This document shows positions 16,248 through 22,614 of a DNA stretch of 22,614 nt, piece after piece. Under the pieces are notes generated by a model that saw nothing but the letters and a program-made list of their open reading frames with translations, was not told where the DNA came from and did no database searches. Made by a program: the position numbers and the translations under genes. This stretch comes from Apophysomyces variabilis (taxonomy: Eukaryota; Mucoromycota; Mucoromycetes; Mucorales; Mucoraceae), in contig MZZL01000396.1 of assembly GCA_002749535.1 (NCBI GenBank), forward strand, positions 313,537 through 336,150, given 5' to 3'. Position 1 is the stretch's first letter. Each line of letters starts with the position of its first letter.

Positions 16248-18587
16248 TCTATTAGATGTGGACCAGCACCAAAAGATAAAAATTTGCAAATTATATTTTG
16301 GTGAACACCTCCTTCCAAACTGTTTGTTCCACGGTTACATCAATATAAAGAAAGACCATTTTTATCCTCTCCTATCTTAAAATATAATGGTATTCCAGGG
16401 GGGGTTAGAAACTTCACCTCGTCATATCACTTTGAGAATATTGGTTGCTTGTCTCTAGGCTTCACTGTCAAAAAGAGGTAAACCTGTCTTGGTATATATG
16501 AGTGGACCATATTCTCGGAACAGGTTTTTAACAACTGAGTAGAGTTCTTCTGCTCGAGGTACTGTTCGCCTTACATGGCAAAGTATCCATGCTGGTCTAG
16601 TAGATAACATATAGTCCCAGGTAGTACTTTGAGCCATGAGGTATGCCTCAAGTGTGTGGTGATCTTCTGGGTCAGTAACAAAAATTGAATTGCAAAAGCA
16701 GTGAGCAAATTCTTTTGCTAGGCTATAGTGGCGCAGAACCTTAATCATATCCATTAAATGGAATATGTCTTTAAGAATTCGAGGATTTCCAGTATCAGTA
16801 TTGTTACTTGAGCTTTGGGAGAACGTTTGCTTGGCAGATGCTAGCATTGTTGTGGATATATACTGGGTGCTTAATATATTTGTAGAAAAAGATAAGCTAT
16901 CAATCTCACTGTTGGAATCATTGAAGCTATCAGAATCACTGAAGTCATTAGAAAGTATTTGTACATTATTGCCAGATATATTATCTGAGGGATATATAGA
17001 ATCACTGGTACTGTTAGCATTCTTGGTAACTTCATATGTATCTGCATGTAGACTGCAGCAAAGTGATAGTAAGACATTTTTGAGGAATTGACAATCTCCT
17101 CATACATTGTCAGTGAAGAAGACCTCTGGCTGCTCATGGCTACAAAGTCTATATGAGTTTAGCATTCAGTTGAATGATGTATGAAGATGCATAAGTGACT
17201 TTGTTAGGGTGAATTGTTGCAAGTGGATCTCCTCGTATTTATTACAAACAGTATACAGCGCATTAAAGATAGAGACACTGCCAATTTTCGCCATTTTCTT
17301 AATAATCTTGAAGGAGTGATCTCCTTTCAAGATCTTGCCACCAAGGGTCATCATTTGTTTATCAATGAGTGGATGAAGCTGGTCTAGTATTATTGTATAG
17401 ATCAAGTGAAGGTATGCAGTTGAAGGCACATATCCAGCATAATCATTGAGATCATCAAATTTGGAGAAAGGCATGTGTCTTCCATTGCTAGAAAATAGGC
17501 TGTGCAATCTTAGAAATCTTTGACAGTAATTAATACTGTTCAAGTACTGGTATTCAAGTCTGGCATGGCAAAGGGTATGTAGTTCTTGCAGCATATGGCA
17601 AAAGTGTTCAATACCCATGCCATTCTGTATGCATGATCACAATAGGTCCCCAATGGATTTAGAAATGGCATATCAATGTGTTAGATATGCCAGAAATAAT
17701 GATGCCAGATGTCTTGAGAGCTTTTCCATTATCTGCTCATCGTGGGCATTTAGTGTACTCTCACATAAGTTGTTGCTGCATATATATTGCACAGACATGA
17801 TATAAAAGCACCTATATACAAAGTCCAGTTAGCATTAAGCAAAATGTGCTCTATCCAACTTAATTTACCTGTCAAGATCAACAACGCATCTTGCATAGGA
17901 ATTTCTGTTATACTCTTTAATATTAAGGTGATGCCTGCATTCTTTGCATCTTAATCTTTCTGCTACTAAATGGTAAGGAAACTAAAGAAATATTTTCAGG
18001 TGGTACATCGCAGTTGCATCACACATATTGTTTTAGAGAGCAAAAAACTCTGATTTTGGGCATACCTAAAACATGTCTCATCTGTATTCAAATAGATAAC
18101 CATCCCTAATCAAGCGACTTAAGACATCTGAAAAGTATTAATGGAGCACTCCATCTAGTGCTTCTGTGTAAGTTTGGTCATCATTAGCAATATCTTTAGT
18201 ATCAGTATCACTTTGATCATCCACAACAGCAACAGCTTCAAGGGCATAATTGTTGTTACCAACATCTTTATCATTTATATCTTGTTCAATTTCCCCCAGC
18301 AAATCAAGCAAACTGTATCTTTGTATAATGTATTTAGGTCTTAGATGAACTTATAGAGTAGCTTTTACCTCAGTAGATCCAATATTGGCTGCATATTTCA
18401 TAGTATCTTGCAAAAAGGTTGAAGTGTCATTTACTGTTGACTCTGCTTCTACTGTATTGACTTGGCTAGGTTCCAAAAATGAAATTATTCTTCAAATATC
18501 CATATTTGCCTCTTGTCTCTTGTGAGGATGCCCTGTATAATGATTTGGACTGTTTTTTTGCCCAGAAGGTCTTCCTCTTCTCTTCAT
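16248..18587 (-). pseudogene. DDE transposase-like gene (5' and central part): AT-hook, Cys-rich and RNase H-like regions, decayed
   Basis: The start is ATG at 18585-18587, MKRRGRPSGQ, with an AT-hook (RGRP). An acidic region follows (18310-18150), then RLRCKECRHHLNIKEYN with paired cysteines (near 17950) and CVVDLDR. A 57-nt GT-AG intron fits at 17812-17868 and keeps frame. Downstream come ICSNNLCEST, SRHLASLFLAYLTH, GDLL...CIQNGMGIEHF, and the DDE-like blocks GGKILKGDHSFKI (near 17325; first Asp) and PEVFFTDNV (near 17110; second Asp). The tail has WDYMLSTRPAWILCHVRR, then after a frameshift GIPLYFKI, RGTNSLEGGVHQNII and GAGPHLID at the CACTA border. From memory this layout matches large fungal proteins annotated DUF6729, with RGTN..EGGVH near the end. 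At least seven in-frame stops make it a pseudogene. Pieces continue at 14594-14397 and 13199-13034. Confidence 0.75.
17812..17868 (-). other. Candidate 57-nt GT-AG intron in the transposase-like gene
   Basis: On the minus strand the donor is GACAG/GTAAATTAAG and the acceptor TTGTATATAG/GTGC. Removal joins VVDLDR to CFYIMSVQYICSNN in one frame; reading through meets stops. Length and sites suit a fungal intron. Confidence 0.6.
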
Positions 18588-19921
18588 TTTTTTATATACA
18601 CAGTGAAGTTAAATAGTAAAAAAGAAGTAAATATAAGTGATCAAGACCCTAACCCTTAGTTAAAAGTTAATTCAAGGTTCAGGCTTTATCATTAGAGTTC
18701 GATTGGCTGCACTATATAATCTGTTTATTGGCTGAACTGATCCTAAATTACACTATATGCAATTATTATTAGCTCGTCCTCGCACTATATGAGCATTTCA
18801 TTGGCTCGTCTGACCTTAAACATAATAAGCCCGCCACAGACAGTTTAAAACAAAAACTTAGTAAGAATTGCAAATCTGTGACCGGTACATATTACGCTTA
18901 CATACAAGTAAGTAACATACCACGCTTATATATATAAGCGTGAATTGAAGTTTACTGGCGGTGGAGTTATTTTATTAACTTATACACATTTATTTATTGC
19001 TATATTCTTGAATAAAATTAATAAAAAATTGAAATCTCTAAGTCAGCCTAGTTCAGCGATGTAATTAAATTTATGTAATGAACTTTAAGTACAAATCATT
19101 TACATAACACGCTTTTATGGTTTGAGTTGTAAATTATGTGGTTTTTCAATCTTGCAACTTTTTTTTTAGAGAGTGGCAAAACCTTTTTGATGCTCAATCA
19201 AATAAATATTTTTACTCCATCTCTGGATATTACTATTATATTAAGTGTCTAGTATAAAGCTTGCAATTGTTAGTACAGGATAGTTAAGGCTTGAATGTAG
19301 GCCAGGAAAGCCCAAAGCCTGGCCCAGTTCAGCCTGGCCCAGATTGAGTCCTATTTTCCCATTTTCCCACTTTCCCATAGGCCCTTTAAATACCTTTAAG
19401 CTTATCATGCAAGTTATTAACTTTATTATTAAGGAACATATTCTCTTGTGACTGAAAAAGAATTTTTTTATTTATTTTGCTCTCTTGTTCTTCTTTATCT
19501 TTATTCTTTTCTTTTCTTTTTCTTAAACATAGTAAAGTTGGGAGAGTAAAGGCAAAGGTGGTCTTTTTTTTTTTCTGTTTTTCTATTTTTCTGTTTTTTT
19601 GTTTTCTCCATTTTTCTTTTTCTTCTTTATATTAGTCTGTTTTTATATTTCTCCATTTATTTTTTTTCCATTTCTCTGTTTTTTCTATTTTTTTCTCAAG
19701 CACAATTGCTGTCATATTCGACATAGAATCTAATATGTACTGTGGCTTATATTCAAACTCAACCTTAGTAAAAAGAGAGTAATTATCAAAACAAGAAGGG
19801 TTGTTCTTTTCACAAGAATAAATCAGAGTCTCATAGTACTTCTACGTCTGTTGCATATCTCTTAACACACCTCTTAAATACCACATTTTTTACTGTGAAT
19901 TCTCAACCTACTTTTTCCAAC
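18588..19921. other. Non-coding stretch; probably holds the 5' LTR and leader of the Ty3/gypsy element
   Basis: I see no gene. The left part is AT-rich with a palindrome (18921-18942) and several ACGCTTA words. At 19310-19345 two CCTGGCCCAG copies occur, then TTTCCCA repeats and a TTTAAATACC TATA-like site at 19384-19393. From 19460 to 19700 the plus strand is almost all pyrimidine. The Gag ATG follows at 19922. LTR limits and PBS could not be set, since only one LTR could be inside the window and I found no match to a tRNA 3' end. Confidence 0.5.
18921..18942. repeat. Perfect 22-bp palindrome, CACGCTTATAT half-site
   Basis: The half-site CACGCTTATAT is followed directly by its exact reverse complement. 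Single ACGCTTA or ACGCTTT copies lie nearby at 18892 and 19107. It could be a cruciform-forming site or a binding site at the edge of the decayed transposon; function unknown. Confidence 0.7.
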
Positions 19922-22614
19922 ATGTCTGCTAACAATGATTTCAATAACACTGACATCATCTCTCTTGAAGACACCTTCATGAACAATGCCAAGCTTCAGC
20001 ATCTCTTGGAAGACTCGACCAGTGAGCATTTGTTCAGTGGCTCGCCATTGACAAGTGTAGCACCCTCCCCCTCGCCCAGTGATCGAGTGTTGGCCGCAGC
20101 TCTGGTGACCCCTTCGGTGCCTGGGGTAGCCTCCAATGGTGCTGCGTTTTCGAAGCATGGAGATGGAGAGACACAGGCTGTTTACGTCTATGAGAAGTTG
20201 AAGGCTAAGGCTGACGCTGCCACCCAGGCTTTCTTGATTGCCACGGCCTCAGGTGCAGCTGAAGCAGAAACAGATGACCTGCTCAACAAAGCTGACCAAG
20301 CGCAGGTTAGGTTGGAAAAGAGTTGTAGACTCTTCAACAACATGTATCCCAGCTGTAAAGCTTTCCAGAAAATGGGCGACCCTGTTAAGGCGACCCTGCA
20401 AGAGAAGAAAGAAAAGCAGTCTGTTCCAAAGACGTTGCCTGCTTTGCAGATTGTAGGAGGTAAAAAGTGGGCACCTGGAACTGTGCATTCTTCAGCAAAG
20501 GCTTTTCTTAGAGACTTTGCCTACCGGTTGAAGGCTGATGGTCTGACACTAGATGAGAACTGGGAGCGTTTACTTGTTCTCTGTCTGAACAACACCCAGA
20601 AGATCTGGTTTGAGACGAAGTTGTCAGGTAAGAACTTGACGTGGCAGGAAGCTCATGATATTGTGGCAAACAAGTTCGACACCCTGTTGCATCAGCTTAA
20701 GCTGTATGCTCAAGTTATGCACATGGTGCAAAAGCCCGACGAATCTCTGATGGCATATATTGACAACTTCCTGGAGAAGAAAATGGAAGCAGGTTGTGAG
20801 GAATCTCAAGCCCTGGTTGTTGCTTTCCTGTCCTCTCTCCTTCCCAAACACTGGGAAAATGCTTACTTGCTTATAGCAACGAAGTATGGGTCTCAATGCC
20901 CAACTGATGTCGATGCCATCTGTGACCTCATCAAAGCGATGGCGTCTGACAATAAGTGCATCTGTGATTCTGACGATGAGGTGCATGAAGCCCATCTGAC
21001 GAAAAAGCATCACAAACAAAAACAGCATAGGCTGGATAGTAGATACCCTACTAACAACCATAGGGAAAGAAACGTGCAACATGGGCAGACTAGGTCAGTA
21101 GACTTGTGTCATTATTGCTCACGACTACGTTGGCCTGGGCACACATGCCCAGAATACCGTGCTGCCAAAGGCAAAGGAAGAGAAGAGAAAACGGCTGATG
21201 CAAATGCCAACGCCAAACAATTCCGAAAGAATTTTGTCACTCGTGCTGCCCGCATATACTGGAAAAAGGGAAGTACAAGCTCTCAGAAATACGATTGCAA
21301 CAATCCGACCCTGTCTGATGATGAGAGCATGGAGACAGATGATCCCATGGATGCAGTGGACCCAGATGATCTAAGTAAGTCCAACTACTGCATTAGAGTG
21401 ACAAAATCTGAACAAAGCATGTCTAAATCGCATTTTGTACCTTTGACATTACAGAGTGAATGGTTAATGGGTCTCGTTGACACTGGTGCTGACTTTTCCT
21501 CCGTGGATACTTCCCTTTGCAAACAATTTACATGGAATATAAATAAACGAGAAGGCAGCATTGGCCTTGCAGCACATGGAATGACCACACAAAGGATAGG
21601 CACTACAGATAGAATAAGAATTTCTTATAATGGCCGCACTCTTTATCATGCTTTTGAAGTAATGGAGTTATCAGAGGGTACAAAGGTTTGCATAGGCACA
21701 GATTTGATGCCAAAAATGGGGATTGGTTTGACCGGTTTGGCGACATCATGGGAAAAACCCGCATCCAAAGAAGCAACAGTGGATGACACTCCACTACCTA
21801 ATCACTCGCCTGCTGGAACCACCTCTGAACATGCAAAATTCATGGAAGCCATCCAACCATACATTGATCAAAATCAGAAGATTCCTAAAAACTCTTTCTG
21901 TACAATTCCAGAATCCATCATTACGTTGGACACACCAGAAGGGCAAACAGCCTATAGAAGGCAATATAACCTACCAGAGAAGGTTAAGCCCATTGTTCAT
22001 GAAACCGTACAAAAATGGCTTACAGATGGAATAATCGTGAAAGCACCAGTCAATACGGCATGGAACAGCCCCTTGACAGTTGCACCTAAAAAGGATGCAC
22101 AAGGTAACTATACCGCTGTACGACCATGTTTAGATCCAAGACATATCAATAAGTTGTTGCCGGATGACAAGTACACTTTACCACTCATCAGAGATATATT
22201 TCATATGATTAAGGGTGCATCTATTTTCACGACACTGGATTTACAAAGTGCGTTCCATCGATTTAAAATCGCGGATAAGGATCAGCACAAAACCGCATTC
22301 ACGTCCGTGGATGGTATGCAGTACATGTTTAAGGGCTGTCCATTCGGCCTTAAACCTATATCATCCAAGTTTCAAAGAGTGATGGCTATCCTATTACACG
22401 AATTGCCCTTTGCAACGGCTTTCGTGGATGATATTGTTATATACTCCCATGGTATGGAGGAACACTTAAACCATGTACAACATGTGATCTCAAAGTTGAC
22501 AGAGGTTAATCTAATCCTCAACCCGCAAAAGTGTTGTTTTGCGCAGCAATCTGTTTATCTGTTGGGTTTTTGTGTTTCTAAGAGTGGCATATCATTAGAT
22601 GCCAGAAAGGTCGC
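19922..22614 (+). CDS. Ty3/gypsy retrotransposon Gag-Pol polyprotein, single frame, partial at right edge
   Basis: I read the frame codon by codon from ATG 19922 (MSANNDFNNTD) to the window edge: about 897 codons with no stop or frameshift. Gag comes first, with a helical Ala/Glu-rich segment (about 80-150) and a capsid-like region from about 181 (KKWAPGTVHSSAKAFLRDF, ENWERLLVLCL, WFETKL). A Cys/His motif follows at C396-C399-H407-C409. The protease active site is VDTGAD (Asp 520). Reverse transcriptase has NSPLTVAPKKD, FTTLDLQSAFHRF (Asp 773), FKGCPFGLK, the catalytic FVDD (834-837) and VYLLGFCVSKSGI. RNase H, integrase and the 3' LTR would lie to the right. PR then RT order, DTGA and LDLxxAFH indicate Metaviridae (Ty3/gypsy). 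The fusion needs no frameshift to make Pol. It is probably a recent copy. Confidence 0.95.
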   Translation, partial: MSANNDFNNTDIISLEDTFMNNAKLQHLLEDSTSEHLFSGSPLTSVAPSPSPSDRVLAAALVTPSVPGVASNGAAFSKHGDGETQAVYVYEKLKAKADAATQAFLIATASGAAEAETDDLLNKADQAQVRLEKSCRLFNNMYPSCKAFQKMGDPVKATLQEKKEKQSVPKTLPALQIVGGKKWAPGTVHSSAKAFLRDFAYRLKADGLTLDENWERLLVLCLNNTQKIWFETKLSGKNLTWQEAHDIVANKFDTLLHQLKLYAQVMHMVQKPDESLMAYIDNFLEKKMEAGCEESQALVVAFLSSLLPKHWENAYLLIATKYGSQCPTDVDAICDLIKAMASDNKCICDSDDEVHEAHLTKKHHKQKQHRLDSRYPTNNHRERNVQHGQTRSVDLCHYCSRLRWPGHTCPEYRAAKGKGREEKTADANANAKQFRKNFVTRAARIYWKKGSTSSQKYDCNNPTLSDDESMETDDPMDAVDPDDLSKSNYCIRVTKSEQSMSKSHFVPLTLQSEWLMGLVDTGADFSSVDTSLCKQFTWNINKREGSIGLAAHGMTTQRIGTTDRIRISYNGRTLYHAFEVMELSEGTKVCIGTDLMPKMGIGLTGLATSWEKPASKEATVDDTPLPNHSPAGTTSEHAKFMEAIQPYIDQNQKIPKNSFCTIPESIITLDTPEGQTAYRRQYNLPEKVKPIVHETVQKWLTDGIIVKAPVNTAWNSPLTVAPKKDAQGNYTAVRPCLDPRHINKLLPDDKYTLPLIRDIFHMIKGASIFTTLDLQSAFHRFKIADKDQHKTAFTSVDGMQYMFKGCPFGLKPISSKFQRVMAILLHELPFATAFVDDIVIYSHGMEEHLNHVQHVISKLTEVNLILNPQKCCFAQQSVYLLGFCVSKSGISLDARKV

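Noticed and set aside
19000..19921. Attempt to define the 5' LTR and primer-binding site
   Set aside because: No TG...CA pair with a following TGG-type PBS stood out, and the 3' LTR is outside the window for comparison.
20624..21082. 152-codon minus-strand ORF and other small ORFs at 20000-22034
   Set aside because: All are shadows of the continuous Gag-Pol frame on the plus strand.
1..22614. Search by eye for tRNA and rRNA genes
   Set aside because: No cloverleaf with A and B boxes and no rRNA-like conserved block was recognised.

Overview
The window looks like a transposon graveyard from an AT-rich fungal genome. I infer Mucoromycota, perhaps Mucorales, from the style of the LINE, gag and Ty3 proteins, the short 57-nt GT-AG intron and the AT-rich spacers; no host marker gene proves it. 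I see no rRNA, tRNA, CRISPR array or housekeeping gene. Almost every supportable gene belongs to a mobile element, and only two coding regions are undamaged: a Tc1/mariner transposase (8720-10006, +) and a Ty3/gypsy Gag-Pol frame that runs off the right edge (19922-22614, +).

Left part, 1-3890. A Helitron Rep/helicase N-terminal region reads leftward off the window (1-565, -). It abuts the right half of a CACTG-ended non-autonomous DNA transposon (about 867-1407). Then comes a broken gene of unknown function (1705-2045, +), possibly inside a larger element whose right terminus ends at 2645. That terminus sits inside the reverse transcriptase of an old LINE copy (LINE B, 2646 to about 3890, -).

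Middle, 3890-11353. A second, longer but heavily frameshifted LINE (LINE A, -) holds ORF1 zinc knuckles, an AP-type endonuclease, RT and a C-terminal Cys/His motif. A nearly intact 1613-bp Tc1/mariner element (8501-10113) is inserted at a TA in LINE A ORF1. A decayed Ty3-like gag follows on the + strand (10421-11353), split by a 379-bp solo-LTR-like insertion with a 5-bp target duplication.

Right-middle, 11354-18587. One decayed DDE transposase-like gene on the - strand is split by a 1653-bp CACTA element (14595-16247, TSD TCT) and a 1197-bp CACTG element (13200-14396, TSD GCA). Removing each insertion plus one TSD copy restores the reading register. The gene ends abruptly at 13033/13034 against another CACTG element (11354-13033) whose two flanks do not match each other.

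Right end. 18588-19921 is non-coding with a perfect 22-bp palindrome and long pyrimidine tracts, followed by Gag-Pol.

The most unusual signal is in the CACTG elements. Two copies with a common backbone carry the same array of subterminal sites in the same order, orientation and spacing, yet the site sequence itself has changed throughout, TTCCACC type in one and TTTTACCC type in the other, at both ends.
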